Shown: positions 10,033-20,731 of the stretch, one piece after another | How positions within the stretch are numbered: the stretch's first letter is position 1 | How the letters are laid out: every line of letters begins with the position of its first letter | Assembly (NCBI GenBank): GCA_022820835.1 | Contig: JAJEET010000085.1 | Coordinates: 49,177 to 113,176 of the forward strand | Direction: 5' to 3' | Length of the DNA stretch: 64,000 nucleotides | DNA from: Candidatus Poribacteria bacterium | GTDB lineage: Bacteria > Poribacteria > WGA-4E > WGA-3G | Notes under the pieces: generated by a model | The model's input: the letters and a program-made list of their open reading frames with translations, nothing else | The model's database searches: none | Told to the model about the DNA's origin: nothing | Program-made: the position numbers and the translations under genes

Positions 10033-11188
10033 AAATATCAGAATTTCACTGCCAAATACCACAACCCGAATAAGGCGAACCTCTATTTTCATGGCTATTT
10101 TAGTTACGTTTGCCTGTTTTCTGGTCTCGTGTGATGCGCCGCGGTATGGTCCTGTGCTTGATCAGATTTTGCGCAAACTAAAATTCCGGGTTGCAGAAAT
10201 AACGGCGGAATATCCTGCACGTTTGGATCGATACGATGTGTTGTTCTTGCACGCACTCAGCAAGTCGCCAACAGAGACGGAGATTCGAGACATCCAAGAT
10301 TTCGTCAACACCGGCGGCACCTTAATCGTGGCAGGGGACGATGAAACTTTAGCGGATTTGTACGTGGCATACGGTTTAGAACTACAGGAGTTGACGAAGC
10401 GGATGATTTTTTCACAACGCATGCCAGAGGAGGCACTCTTCCCAGAAAATCCGGTGGACGAAATTCGCGCTGCTACCGACATGGCGATTGAGCCTTTCGG
10501 ACGTGAAGCCGCAGTGCTTTTTGCGAGCGGTAACGATGCAGCGATCGTAACACTCCGGTCCGGCGAAGGACGCGCCTACTTCATCGCTTCCGACTATATG
10601 TTCACAAGAGATGGGTTACGCTATGGTGGCAACGCTGCGTTCCTCTACAATTTGATGTCAACGCTCCCACATAACGCACATATCGGTCTTGCCGAGAGAA
10701 GATACTACACGCGTGAAACGAAACCACCGGACCCATTTATGGCGCTCGTATTCCGAACACCGGGCGGTTTGGCGGCAGTCTATATTTGTCTTACACTATT
10801 TGTTTTTTTACTCTTACGTGGTCGGCGGTTCGGCAGACCGCTCGACGCACAGCAGAAAAACAGGCGTTTGAGTTCCGAATACGTCCACGCTATGACAGCT
10901 CTCTATCAGAAAGGAGACACACGCATGGATATCTTAAGACACATCCGAGAGAAATTCAAAACTGATCTCGCTACCCGATGGCGTGTTAATCCGAATGTGG
11001 ATACAGCTACCTTTTTAGAGGAGTTAACATCGCGCGGTGCTATTGATGAAGACAATCAACTCACAAATCTAATAACGGACTTGGAGGCACCAGCCAGTAT
11101 ATCGGAGGCGCGGTTGCGTGACCTTGCGCACCGTGTTGAAGCGTACCGTGACCTTGCAAAAATCGACCGACGTAAGTCGCTAAATTGA
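10019..11188 (+). CDS. DUF4350-domain protein
   Basis: FVNTGGTLIVAGDDE, GEGRAYFIASDYMFTRDGLRYGGNAAFLYNLM, one TM then RGRRFGRPLDAQQKNRRLSSEYVHAMTALYQK. Confidence 0.7.
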   Translation: MQGTENIRISLPNTTTRIRRTSIFMAILVTFACFLVSCDAPRYGPVLDQILRKLKFRVAEITAEYPARLDRYDVLFLHALSKSPTETEIRDIQDFVNTGGTLIVAGDDETLADLYVAYGLELQELTKRMIFSQRMPEEALFPENPVDEIRAATDMAIEPFGREAAVLFASGNDAAIVTLRSGEGRAYFIASDYMFTRDGLRYGGNAAFLYNLMSTLPHNAHIGLAERRYYTRETKPPDPFMALVFRTPGGLAAVYICLTLFVFLLLRGRRFGRPLDAQQKNRRLSSEYVHAMTALYQKGDTRMDILRHIREKFKTDLATRWRVNPNVDTATFLEELTSRGAIDEDNQLTNLITDLEAPASISEARLRDLAHRVEAYRDLAKIDRRKSLN

Positions 11189-11236
11189 CACCTATAGTTT
11201 ACAATATAACCTCACCCTCACGAAAAGGCAGAATAC

Positions 11237-12190
11237 ATGAGCAATCTCGTTCAGACGACTTTTGAAAAAATGAAACAAGAGGCAGAGAAAGTTATTGTTG
11301 GGCAGACAGAACTTTTTGAACTCGTCGTTGTCAGTCTATTTTCAGGCGGACACGTCCTGCTCGAAGGTGTTCCCGGCACCGCGAAAACGCTCATTGCGAA
11401 AACCTTAGCGATGATCGTTTCTGGTCAATTCAGCCGTGTACAGTTTACCCCTGATCTAATGCCATCGGATATCGTCGGCACCAGTGTCTTCGATTTAGCT
11501 AAAAACCAATTCAACCTCAAGCGGGGTCCCGTTTTCACGAACGTACTCCTTGCTGACGAGATCAATCGCGCCCCCGCGAAGACACAATCCGCACTCTTGG
11601 AATGTATGGAAGAACGTCAGGTCAGTATTGATGGTGTCCGCTATGAGTTATCGCCTCCGTTTATGGTCATGGCAACCCAAAACCCGATTGAGTACGAAGG
11701 TACTTACCCACTCCCCGAGGCACAACTTGACCGCTTCCTATTTAAGTTGCGCGTCGATTACCCACTCCCAGAGGTAGAAACACAGATTCTGATGAATTAT
11801 CACCACGGGTTTAGTGCCACCCGCTTAGAGTCTGTCGGTATTGAAAGCGTCGTGGATAGTACCTTACTTCAGGCGTGTCAATCAGACATCCAAGCAGTCA
11901 CCGTAGAGGATTCGATTTTCAACTATATTGTCGGTTTAGCGACGGCATCCCGTAATTCCAATGAGTTGGTTTTAGGCGGCAGTCCACGCGCCTCAATATC
12001 GCTATTGTTGGCGAGCAAGACCTACGCTGCGCTTCAAGGACGCGACTACATTCTACCTGATGATGTCAAGTTCTTAGCACCGCACGTCTATCGTCACCGC
12101 ATCCTTCTGAAACCTGAAGCGGAAATTGAAGGGTTAGCACCGGACGATGTGATCGACCGACTGCTTGCAGAGGCGGAAATCCCGCGTTAG
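11237..12190 (+). CDS. MoxR-family AAA+ ATPase
   Basis: [74 protein letters not shown]. Confidence 0.96.
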   Translation: MSNLVQTTFEKMKQEAEKVIVGQTELFELVVVSLFSGGHVLLEGVPGTAKTLIAKTLAMIVSGQFSRVQFTPDLMPSDIVGTSVFDLAKNQFNLKRGPVFTNVLLADEINRAPAKTQSALLECMEERQVSIDGVRYELSPPFMVMATQNPIEYEGTYPLPEAQLDRFLFKLRVDYPLPEVETQILMNYHHGFSATRLESVGIESVVDSTLLQACQSDIQAVTVEDSIFNYIVGLATASRNSNELVLGGSPRASISLLLASKTYAALQGRDYILPDDVKFLAPHVYRHRILLKPEAEIEGLAPDDVIDRLLAEAEIPR

Positions 12191-12198
12191 GTGAAAAC

Positions 12199-13554
12199 AT
12201 GCATCTCAGCAACCGTCTGCTCATCTTTCTGTTCCCGTTAGCCATCCCGATCTTGCTTTACAAGGTCGCTCCGTCCCTCTTGTTCATCGGCGGTGCTTAC
12301 TTGGTGCTGTTGGTCGTTGTCAGCGTGATGGATTATGTTACAAACCCTTTGTATAAAAGGGTTGAGGTGCGTCGAGAGATGAATTCAAAGTTCTCGTTAG
12401 GCGTGAATAACGTTGTGACGCTCCGCATTACCAACCGATCTCGGCATCCATTAAGAATTCGCTTGAAAGACGACTTCCCTGACGAATTTCTGTATGAAAC
12501 GGTGCTCCACGACTGTAGCGTTTCACCGATGCACGACGGACAGGTAAGTTATCGTCTGACCCCACTGCGACGCGGGATTTATCAGTTCGCGGATATCCAT
12601 CTACAATGCTGGGGTGTTTTAGGATTGATTGTTCGGCGGCGACAGTTTCCTGCTGCGGCAGAGATAAAGGTCTATCCGAATCTACAGGCAGTCCGACAAT
12701 ACGAGCTCTTAGTAAAACGCGGGATGCTCCACCAAATCGGGCTTAAGACTTCTCGGCAGTTCGGGGAAGGCACGGAGATGGAACGGCTGCGCGAGTATTC
12801 GCCGGACGACGATTTTCGGCGTATTGATTGGAACGCCACCGCACGTCAACGGAAACCGATTGTCCGAGAATTCGAGACCGAACGCAGCCAAGACATCGTC
12901 GTTATGTTGGATACCGGTAGGCTCATGGCATCGCCTATCCTTTTGGAAAGGTCTACACAGCACACAACTGAATCGTCAATACAGAAGGCGATGCAGAAAT
13001 TGGATTACGCTATCAACACCACACTTATGACTGCCTACGTTTCAATGCTCAAGGGGGATAAAGTCGGATTGATCGCCTTCGCTGATACCGTTCACCAATA
13101 CCTTGCACCGAAACCGGGTAAGAAGCAGTTTCTGACGATGTTAGAGACTATCTATGCTCTGCCGGTTCACTCGGTTGAACCCGACTTTGAGGCGGCGTTC
13201 AAATATCTGGCATCCAAACAGCGCAAGCGCGCCCTCATTATCCTCTTTACAGACATCTTAGACAGCGATTCCGCTGAAGGCATTGCTGCATACGTCTCCC
13301 AACTCTCCAGACATCACCTTGTTGTTTGTGTTACCTTGACGGATTCCGGGATTGTCGCGTTGGCGGATCAGAAGTCCACGGATTCCAAATCTGTCTATGA
13401 GAAGGCGATTGCGGAGCGGTTACTGCAGGAGAAACATGCGACGTTGGAGATTTTGCGTCGTCAAGCAGTCATCACGATTGACGTACCGGCGCATCAGTTG
13501 ACAATGGCGGTCGTGAATAAGTATCTCGAGCTTAAGGCGAAGTCGAGGATTTGA
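12199..13554 (+). CDS. DUF58 domain protein (vWA-like)
   Basis: GEGTEMERLREYSPDDDFRRIDWNATARQRKPIVREFETERSQDIVVMLDTGRLM. Confidence 0.95.
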   Translation: MHLSNRLLIFLFPLAIPILLYKVAPSLLFIGGAYLVLLVVVSVMDYVTNPLYKRVEVRREMNSKFSLGVNNVVTLRITNRSRHPLRIRLKDDFPDEFLYETVLHDCSVSPMHDGQVSYRLTPLRRGIYQFADIHLQCWGVLGLIVRRRQFPAAAEIKVYPNLQAVRQYELLVKRGMLHQIGLKTSRQFGEGTEMERLREYSPDDDFRRIDWNATARQRKPIVREFETERSQDIVVMLDTGRLMASPILLERSTQHTTESSIQKAMQKLDYAINTTLMTAYVSMLKGDKVGLIAFADTVHQYLAPKPGKKQFLTMLETIYALPVHSVEPDFEAAFKYLASKQRKRALIILFTDILDSDSAEGIAAYVSQLSRHHLVVCVTLTDSGIVALADQKSTDSKSVYEKAIAERLLQEKHATLEILRRQAVITIDVPAHQLTMAVVNKYLELKAKSRI

Positions 13555-14539
13555 GACCTGATATAGTCGAACCGCGTTGTGCCGGGGATTCGGTATTGGC
13601 GTTCGGCTCCTTCAGCGCGAAGAGATAGGTGAACAGCAGGATCCCAGTTACGGCACCGAACCCGATTTTGACAGCGTTCGGCAGCTCGGAAGGCGAGACG
13701 AACCCTTCAATCGTCCCCGCGACGACGAGCAAGGCGACACAGCCGCCGAGCATCTGGATTGCGACTTTGGCAGCGTCGGTCAAAGCCCGTTTACGGGTAA
13801 AGTGTGACGGCGCAATAAGCGCGTATCCTAACTTCAGTCCGGCACCACCGGCGATGAATATTGTCGTCAGTTCGATGTAGCCGTGTGGCGATACAAACGA
13901 CCAGAGTGCCAACGAAACACCGTTGGCATGGCACAGACCGGCAATCGCACCGATGTGGATACCGTTGAACACTAAAATGTAGGCAGTACCGACCATGAAC
14001 ATGATACCCCATGCGAAGGCGAAGAAAGCGACTTTGATGTTGTTCGTCATCACGAAAGAAGCGAATAGGTTTCGCATTTCCGCTGAGGTGTCGTTCCATG
14101 CGCCGTCTTCTAACTTCTTGATATGCGATACGTACCGTTCCGGGATCAATTTTTCCGCCAATTCTGGGTTTGTCAGTCCGATCCAATACGATGCTGCGAA
14201 GGCAACGGCAAACATCAGGAACGATGCGCCGATGAAACTTAAGTTTTCTCGGAAGATTGTCGGGAACCCGGACAGAAAAAATTGTCGGAGTGTGCCGCGT
14301 TTGAATGGCGAAGTCTGGTAAACAGTCGCATGCGCGCGGGAGGCGAGTTCGTTGAGATAGGGAACACATCGGTCTTGCGGGAAATCGCGTCGCGCAACCG
14401 CTAAGTCCGATGTAACACGCCGATAGAGGTAACCGAGCCGATTCAGCTGCCCTGCATTCGCTTTCCGGGGGCGGTTGAGCAGTGCCTCAAGCTCGTTCCA
14501 TGCAGGCTGTTTTTTTTCGATGAATTCTGTCGATGTCAT
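13532..14539 (-). CDS. SpoIIM (stage II sporulation protein M)-like membrane protein
   Basis: LNRLGYLYRRVTSDLAVARR, NNIKVAFFAFAWGIMFMVGTAYILVFNGIHIGA, WSFVSPHGYIELTTIFIAGGAGLKLGYAL. Confidence 0.88.
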   Translation of the reverse strand: MTSTEFIEKKQPAWNELEALLNRPRKANAGQLNRLGYLYRRVTSDLAVARRDFPQDRCVPYLNELASRAHATVYQTSPFKRGTLRQFFLSGFPTIFRENLSFIGASFLMFAVAFAASYWIGLTNPELAEKLIPERYVSHIKKLEDGAWNDTSAEMRNLFASFVMTNNIKVAFFAFAWGIMFMVGTAYILVFNGIHIGAIAGLCHANGVSLALWSFVSPHGYIELTTIFIAGGAGLKLGYALIAPSHFTRKRALTDAAKVAIQMLGGCVALLVVAGTIEGFVSPSELPNAVKIGFGAVTGILLFTYLFALKEPNANTESPAQRGSTISGLKSSTSP

Positions 14540-14550
14540 GACGATAAATA

Positions 14551-14581
14551 GTTTTCAGTTTTCAGTTTTCAGTTTTCAGTT
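14551..14581. repeat. Short tandem repeat, unit GTTTTCA x ~4.4
   Basis: gttttcagttttcagttttcagttttcagtt read directly. Confidence 0.95.
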
Positions 14582-14715
14582 AATCTAAATGGTAGATTTT
14601 GCTATAACGCATGCATTGTGCTATAATCTGAATTGGCTTCTCCTTAGATAATTAAACTCCATTTTACATCAAAAAGCAAGTCTTTTAAGACAATAAGGAG
14701 ATCGGTACTCACATA

Positions 14716-15492
14716 ATGAACGAACAATTATCGATAGAAACACCGGAACAGATTGACATCAGTTTTCAGAAGGCAGGTATCGGGTCGCGCTTCTATGCTG
14801 CGCTCATTGATACTGGACTGCTCGTGCTCATCCTCTTTGTCGGATATTACGTCAACCTAAATTTCATCACGGAGCTTGGCGACACGCTCGGTAACTGGCT
14901 TGGTGCGATCGGTGGTATCCTTGTCTTTGCACTTTTCTGGGGCTATTATATGGTGTTTGAGGTCACCTCAAACGGTCAAACTCTCGGCAAACGTGCACTT
15001 GGTTTGCGGGTCATCAAAGACGGCGGCTATCCGATCGGTTTCGCGGATTCCGCGATCCGAAACCTCGTTCGCGTCGTTGATTTTCTGCCTTTCTTTTATG
15101 GTGCCGGTCTACTGACGATGCTGATAAACGGGAACTGGCAACGCTTAGGCGATTTAGCCGCTGGAACACTCGTCGTCAAAACGGAACGCACGAATCTGAA
15201 ACCTACTGGCGGAATTCCAAAAATGTACGGACCGGTTATCAATATTCCACGGGAAGAATTTAACTACGCCGGATGGATTCGACCTGAGCTGGTAACCGAG
15301 CCGGAAGTGGGTATCATCCGTGAATATCTGACCCGTCGCGGAACGCTTCCGAAACCCCGACGTTCTCAACTGGCACGCACCATTGCCAGTCCAATCGTTG
15401 AGAAGATGGGCGGCAGCAGTTCGATAAGTTATGATAGGTTTTTAGAAGAAGTCTACGCCCTGAAGACATCGGAGACAAACGCAAGTGGTTGA
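14716..15492 (+). CDS. RDD-family membrane protein
   Basis: AGIGSRFYAALIDTGLLVLILFV, TSNGQTLGKRALGLRVIKDGG, QRLGDLAAGTLVVK. Confidence 0.92.
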   Translation: MNEQLSIETPEQIDISFQKAGIGSRFYAALIDTGLLVLILFVGYYVNLNFITELGDTLGNWLGAIGGILVFALFWGYYMVFEVTSNGQTLGKRALGLRVIKDGGYPIGFADSAIRNLVRVVDFLPFFYGAGLLTMLINGNWQRLGDLAAGTLVVKTERTNLKPTGGIPKMYGPVINIPREEFNYAGWIRPELVTEPEVGIIREYLTRRGTLPKPRRSQLARTIASPIVEKMGGSSSISYDRFLEEVYALKTSETNASG

Positions 15493-16459
15493 TGGCGTAG
15501 ATACACCGGTATCGAACAATTCATGGCAAACCGATGGTAGCGTCCCGAAACTACGGGCAATGGGGTTCGGAGAACTTCTGGACACCCTGTTTAGTCTGTA
15601 TCGCGCGCATTTCAAGGCATTCCTCGGAATAGCGACCCTCTATTTCACCGCCATGCTGATTGGGGGTACAATCTCTTTTTTTGATGACTCGATTGGAAGA
15701 GACACGAGGGTGGTTCTCTGGATCGTTACCATGAGTGTCCTTTCCTGTGTCTCCGTTTTTGTGGTTAGCGCACTTGTATTTGCTAGCGTCCAAGCCTATT
15801 TAGACGGGAAGATCAAAACCGGAACCGTGTTGAGACAAGCGAGACGGCAATTTTTCCGATGCCTTATCAGTTTTATTGTCTTTGGACTCATCATATTTGT
15901 CTTGACGTTTCTCATTCTTCTTGTCTTTGTTGGACTCTCTCGTTCCTTTGTGTCAAGCTCAATTGTTGTAAGGGGTGTAGTATTCAGTATTTTCGTGATG
16001 ATAATACTTTCTGCTGCATCATCTTTTGTAGCTTATTGGTGTTTCTACATATCGACGATCTCTGTGGAGCAAACAACAGCTCCACCGGCATTGGGACGCA
16101 GCGATGAATTGATCCGTGACAAATGGTGGCGGATCAACGGCGTTATGCTCGCAATCCTTTTGTTACAGTTCAGTGTCGGTTTTATATTCCGGTTTACTTT
16201 TGGCATTCTCTTAGAGTTAACCAAACTCGCTGACATAAACGAGTTTGTAGCGACAATTCAATGGGGTGCCTTTTTTCAGCTTCCGAGGAACGTAGCCGAA
16301 TTCCATCTCGTGACCGCGCTGATGTACCTTATCAACTCGGGTATTGATGCATTGACACTGCCGATCTGGGTTATCGGTTGCACACTCCTCTACTTCGATC
16401 AACGGATTCGGAGGGAGGGATTCGATATCGAAGTGATGGCAACCCGTCGAGGAGAATAA
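15485..16459 (+). CDS. Integral membrane protein, paralog 3
   Basis: ELLDTLFSLYRAHFKAFLGIATLYF; CTLLYFDQRIRREGFDIE at C-terminus. Confidence 0.7.
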   Translation: MVDGVDTPVSNNSWQTDGSVPKLRAMGFGELLDTLFSLYRAHFKAFLGIATLYFTAMLIGGTISFFDDSIGRDTRVVLWIVTMSVLSCVSVFVVSALVFASVQAYLDGKIKTGTVLRQARRQFFRCLISFIVFGLIIFVLTFLILLVFVGLSRSFVSSSIVVRGVVFSIFVMIILSAASSFVAYWCFYISTISVEQTTAPPALGRSDELIRDKWWRINGVMLAILLLQFSVGFIFRFTFGILLELTKLADINEFVATIQWGAFFQLPRNVAEFHLVTALMYLINSGIDALTLPIWVIGCTLLYFDQRIRREGFDIEVMATRRGE

Positions 16460-16462
16460 CAC

Positions 16463-17437
16463 ATGCGACTTATTTCAGCAATATTCCGATATTACCGAGA
16501 AAACTTCTATCTGTTTTGGCGCATCATGCTGCCGGTTATCTTTCTCGGTTTTCTCCTTGATATCGCGATACTTTACGGTCTTTACCACAACGTCACAAAT
16601 ACGTTATGGACTGTTAGCACATCAAGCGGGTTTTCTGTAACGAGGTTTTTTGAAACAGACCCAAGTTCGGAACCCATTTTTACGTTTTCCGCTACGTATT
16701 CCTCTCCTGTCTCTTTATTTTTATGGTTTGCGATGTGTCCGCTGGCGCTTGCAGTATTTCAAATCCGTCGTGGGATGAATGTCAGTTCGCGAAGTGTCTG
16801 GCGGCAGACGCTCCGCAGGATCCGTTCTATTTTGGTGGCAGCTCTCTTGTTGCTGGTTCGAGGTGCTATGGTGTTAGTGCCTTTGCTCCTTATTTTTTTC
16901 GCACTTGCCTCGTTTCCAGCAGTGCTAATAGTGCCTGCCTTGATAGCTTTTTGTATTATAGTTTACTTTTCAGTGAGGTGGAGTCTTTACAACCAGTGCA
17001 TCATTATTGAGGGGCTCACAGCAAAAGCAGCGTTCCGCAGAAGTAGTGAATTGGTTCGGGGGAGATGGTGGGCGTTTTTTGGTAGGTACCTGCTGCTTAT
17101 CTGGGTATCCGGTGTGCTTACCGGTTTGGTATTCGCGATAACGTTGATGCTACTCTCTATTGCGAACTCCGAATTCATACCAATTCGAGAGGCATTGCTG
17201 TCTGAACGATTCATTATGCTTTTTTTCGGTGTTGATATAACGTTTACCTTTAATGGTAGAGAGTTCATTTTTGGTGGTGTAGCCGCAACCTTAGACGGTG
17301 CCCCCAGTTTTCGGACGATCGGTGTGATTCTTGTGGTAAAGACGCTTCTATGTGCAGCTTTTGAACCCATCTGGGCACTTCTGACAACACATCTCTATCT
17401 GCAGCGAACGGGTGAATCGGATCTTGTAAGTGAATAA
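16463..17437 (+). CDS. Integral membrane protein, paralog 4 (more divergent)
   Basis: Multi-TM; IIIEGLTAKAAFRRSSELVRGRWWAFFG matches the paralog core. Confidence 0.65.
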   Translation: MRLISAIFRYYRENFYLFWRIMLPVIFLGFLLDIAILYGLYHNVTNTLWTVSTSSGFSVTRFFETDPSSEPIFTFSATYSSPVSLFLWFAMCPLALAVFQIRRGMNVSSRSVWRQTLRRIRSILVAALLLLVRGAMVLVPLLLIFFALASFPAVLIVPALIAFCIIVYFSVRWSLYNQCIIIEGLTAKAAFRRSSELVRGRWWAFFGRYLLLIWVSGVLTGLVFAITLMLLSIANSEFIPIREALLSERFIMLFFGVDITFTFNGREFIFGGVAATLDGAPSFRTIGVILVVKTLLCAAFEPIWALLTTHLYLQRTGESDLVSE

Positions 17438-17442
17438 ACTGC

Positions 17443-18174
17443 TCATCCGACATAAGGTCCAGGATTATGTTCCACCTCTCTGAGAAGCGTATTGACATAC
17501 GTTTTGATGTGGAACAATCGGCAATCTGAATCTCCTACCCGACCCTGCTTCAATTTAGCAAGTCCCTCCCAAAACGCACCAAGTTCTGGACGTTTTAATC
17601 CGATAAACGTTGCGTCTGCATCGTTCGTGAGGCGTTTGTTCCAATGGATAACCTCAACGAGATGGATATAGGTTGAAGTATCGTAATCGACACCAATCAT
17701 GAGAAGTTTGGCGTTCGCCTTGTAGGCGCGGAACATCGGTGAATGCGTGCCGTAAGTCTTACCCCACGGGTGGAGGTCCCAGGGCGATTGATAGCCTTCG
17801 CGTCGGAGGTGATCTGCTACAAACGCCTCTGCGTTTCTCCCGCGCGCAGCAACGGCGTGTGAATAGTGGTCGGAGCGATAAGTCCCCGGCATCTGCCGAA
17901 AAAACTCTGTCAGCCATCCGACTGTGGACGGGGTTTTGTCAATATCCCACGAAGCGACGCGTTCTTCCCGACTCGGTAGGAGACTGAAGGTCGGCATCAG
18001 GATCAGCCCGTCCTGACCGACGGTTTCTTCTAATGCAGAGATCACCGTGTCTGCGCCATCTTCAATGGGACCCAGACTCTTAAAAGATGAATGGATGAAG
18101 AGGGTATCCCCTTTTTCGATACCGAGATCGGTAAAGTCTTGAATGAGTTTCTCACATGTGTAAGGCGTTTTCAT
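17443..18174 (-). CDS. AAC(3)-like aminoglycoside N-acetyltransferase family
   Basis: LGIEKGDTLFIHSSFKSLGPI, GQDGLILMPTFS, HPWGKTYGTHSPMFRAYKANAKLLMIGVDYDTSTYIHLVE. Confidence 0.88.
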   Translation of the reverse strand: MKTPYTCEKLIQDFTDLGIEKGDTLFIHSSFKSLGPIEDGADTVISALEETVGQDGLILMPTFSLLPSREERVASWDIDKTPSTVGWLTEFFRQMPGTYRSDHYSHAVAARGRNAEAFVADHLRREGYQSPWDLHPWGKTYGTHSPMFRAYKANAKLLMIGVDYDTSTYIHLVEVIHWNKRLTNDADATFIGLKRPELGAFWEGLAKLKQGRVGDSDCRLFHIKTYVNTLLREVEHNPGPYVG

Positions 18175-18190
18175 TTAAAATCGTTTTCTA

Positions 18191-18781
18191 TCAGGTGTTC
18201 GCGTGTGTTTTTTCGACCCATGCTTTAAATTCGTCTACGGATTCAACTTTACCCTCAAAAACAGCCCGATAGATTGCCATACTGTTGTAGACGTTGCCCC
18301 GATAATCGGGGTGTTGACAGATAACGTGTTTGATACGCAAAATTGCGGTGCGATCTGCCTGCTGCAACCGCTGATGCAGTGCATCAGATTCCGCCATATG
18401 TTTTTGATAATCTGTGTCTCCATATCCCCAGAGATCTATCTTCCACTCCCGTTCCGCATAGCGAAGCTGGATGCCCCAATAAAGCCCGTGATCGAATCCG
18501 GGGAAGTTCCGAATGAAGTGGTTTGAATATGACATTTTCGTTATCTGGAACTTCGCTGCGATTCTTTTACCGAGTTCAAAGAAGCGTTCTACATTCTGTT
18601 CATCTGGTAGATTCATGCTGATGTCAAGATCGGGCCATGTCATCGTGTCCAAGGTGTAACTTCCAATAACTTGGGTGGTTCCGAAAGCATTGAGCATCGA
18701 GAGCAAGCCCTCTTTATTGAGCAATTCACTTGCTTCCTGACGGAGTAGTCTTGAATGTTTGACAATTTCTTTATCAATCAT
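18191..18781 (-). CDS. Nucleotidyltransferase-fold-like protein
   Basis: VIGSYTLDTMTWPDLDISMNL (GS...DxD-like) and downstream layout. Confidence 0.5.
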   Translation of the reverse strand: MIDKEIVKHSRLLRQEASELLNKEGLLSMLNAFGTTQVIGSYTLDTMTWPDLDISMNLPDEQNVERFFELGKRIAAKFQITKMSYSNHFIRNFPGFDHGLYWGIQLRYAEREWKIDLWGYGDTDYQKHMAESDALHQRLQQADRTAILRIKHVICQHPDYRGNVYNSMAIYRAVFEGKVESVDEFKAWVEKTHANT

Positions 18782-18819
18782 TTTAATTCCTTTTGTCTTA
18801 GAATCTATTTACATGCTAA

Positions 18820-19986
18820 CTAAACTGCATCATATCTCTGCAACAACACAACAATTTTCTCGGCATCCGCCCGTCGCATCCGTTGTGCAATTTGCAGCGG
18901 TGTCAGACTTTGCCGGTTCTTAAGGTTCGGATCCGCGCCTTCGACCAGTAGTGCCTCTATAGCAGCACGCTGTTTTTCGCCGTTCTTTATTGTTGAGCGG
19001 ATTGCTTCAAATAGGGCAGTTTCACCTTTGTTGTCGGGTGCATCAATTATGGCACCTTTTTCGATGAGTAGATGGATAACCTTAAGGAATCCAGCTTTCG
19101 CCGCACAATGCAACGCCGTCTGACCCTTGTGGTTCCGAACATTGATGTCTGCACCGAGTTCCAAATACCGCAACACTTCCTCCGGATGTTCGCCTTTATC
19201 GCCGCGGCAGACGTAGACAAGCCGGGGCCACCCCATGTGATTTTGTGCATTGATATCTTCCGATGGGACACCGTGCGCCTTGAGCAATTGGCTCATTTCG
19301 GAACCGTCGTCCAAGATGTGCGGTGCTTTACTCGGATCTGCACCGTTCTCAAGCAACATCTCGGTCATCTCTACCTGATCTTCGCCAACCGCGTTATCCA
19401 ACAAAATTTCGCTGTACGGTTCGATAGTCGCACCCCGCGAGATGAGCAGTTCAACAATGGCTACGTTTCCGCCGATGATGGCATAACAGAGCGGGGTTGC
19501 CCATTCCGTGTTTCTGTGTTCAACGGTGTGCGGTTCGCCTGCGGGTAGCATGACCGATTGAAGGTATCCACTATTGAGGAGGCTTGCGTCGCGATCAAGG
19601 TGTGCGCGGACAGTATCGTAATCTCCGAGGTAGGCAGCGGTATGGATGTCAACTTCTGCCCCTTGCGCCAGTAGATAGTCCGCAACCGCGTCGCGTCCTT
19701 CGTGTCGTGCGACGCAGTACGGCGTAATTTCGATACCGTGCTGACTTAGATGACAGCCGGGTAGGTGTATATCGGCACCGCGTTCGATGAGAAATTGGAC
19801 CATCTCCAGTTTCCCGCGATACGCCGCCTCCCAGAGCATCGTCCGCCCGTGGGAACCGATGGTGTGAAGCCATGCGGGATTGTGGTCAAGCAGCTGGCGA
19901 ACGGTTTTGAGGTCGCCTCGCCCCGCTGCTGCGACAACAATCTTCAGGAAGTCGCTCTGTTTTCCGGTGAGTTTAACTTTTGTCAC
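18820..19986 (-). CDS. Ankyrin-repeat protein
   Basis: Repeats such as GRTMLWEAAYRGKLEMVQFLIERGADIH and GQTALHCAAKAGFLKVIHLLIEKGAII. Confidence 0.95.
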   Translation of the reverse strand: MTKVKLTGKQSDFLKIVVAAAGRGDLKTVRQLLDHNPAWLHTIGSHGRTMLWEAAYRGKLEMVQFLIERGADIHLPGCHLSQHGIEITPYCVARHEGRDAVADYLLAQGAEVDIHTAAYLGDYDTVRAHLDRDASLLNSGYLQSVMLPAGEPHTVEHRNTEWATPLCYAIIGGNVAIVELLISRGATIEPYSEILLDNAVGEDQVEMTEMLLENGADPSKAPHILDDGSEMSQLLKAHGVPSEDINAQNHMGWPRLVYVCRGDKGEHPEEVLRYLELGADINVRNHKGQTALHCAAKAGFLKVIHLLIEKGAIIDAPDNKGETALFEAIRSTIKNGEKQRAAIEALLVEGADPNLKNRQSLTPLQIAQRMRRADAEKIVVLLQRYDAV

Positions 19987-19996
19987 TTAAACTGCC

Positions 19997-20731
19997 TCAA
20001 TTCGCCTCTAAAACGCGCGGACGACCGCCGATAGACGGCGGCAACAGCATCCGCTTCTGTTGTTCGCTCAACTCGCCGTATTTGCTGATGTCATAATAGT
20101 TCCCAGACCACGCTGAATGTCCCGGACTGTACTTATAGAGCAATGAACGGCGTTGGTGATTCGCTTTCCACGGCATCGTCCCGTGAACCAGTGCTTCTGT
20201 GAAGAAAAGCACATCGCCTGTACCGAGTGCCGGTTGCACGACATAATGCGTCGGACGCTCGAACTGCCGCACCTCTGACGGGATTTCCCGCAAGAAGTTG
20301 CTCTTATGGCTACCGGGGATACAAGCGAACCCGCCCGCGCCTTCCGGTGCGTCTGCCAAGTTGTAGGTCATCACGCATAAACCGTTGCGCATGATACCGT
20401 CGCGATACTTATACCAGTGATCACCTTCGGGACCGCCCGGTCTACCGCCGTCCTCGCCGCCGTGCAATCCGCCGCGTCCCTGACCTGCTTCCATGAAGAT
20501 GGCATAGTCGTGATCTAAACGGACGTTTGGACCCAGAAGGTCTACGAGATACGGCAAGATTTTCGGATGATCAATCAATCGTTTAAACGGTTCACCCCAG
20601 CGACTCGGGGGCCCCTCGCGTTCGCTGTTATCAATGATGTCATTCATCTCAGCGACTTCATCTGCATTCAAAACGTTTTTTATAACCAGATACCCTTCGA
20701 GATCAACCTGGAATTTTTCTTCACCTGTCAT
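19997..20731 (-). CDS. Phytanoyl-CoA dioxygenase family protein (PhyH), copy A
   Basis: YLVIKNVLNADEVAEMNDIID, HDYAIFMEAG, GGFACIPGSHKSNF, GDVLFFTEALVHGTMPW, RRSLLYKYSPGH. Confidence 0.93.
   Translation of the reverse strand: MTGEEKFQVDLEGYLVIKNVLNADEVAEMNDIIDNSEREGPPSRWGEPFKRLIDHPKILPYLVDLLGPNVRLDHDYAIFMEAGQGRGGLHGGEDGGRPGGPEGDHWYKYRDGIMRNGLCVMTYNLADAPEGAGGFACIPGSHKSNFLREIPSEVRQFERPTHYVVQPALGTGDVLFFTEALVHGTMPWKANHQRRSLLYKYSPGHSAWSGNYYDISKYGELSEQQKRMLLPPSIGGRPRVLEAN

Noticed and set aside
13577-14369. ORFs overlapping spoIIM-like gene, including 13791-14369 (192 aa)
   Set aside because: Alternative-frame ORFs; the 13532-14539 product has a clear family match.
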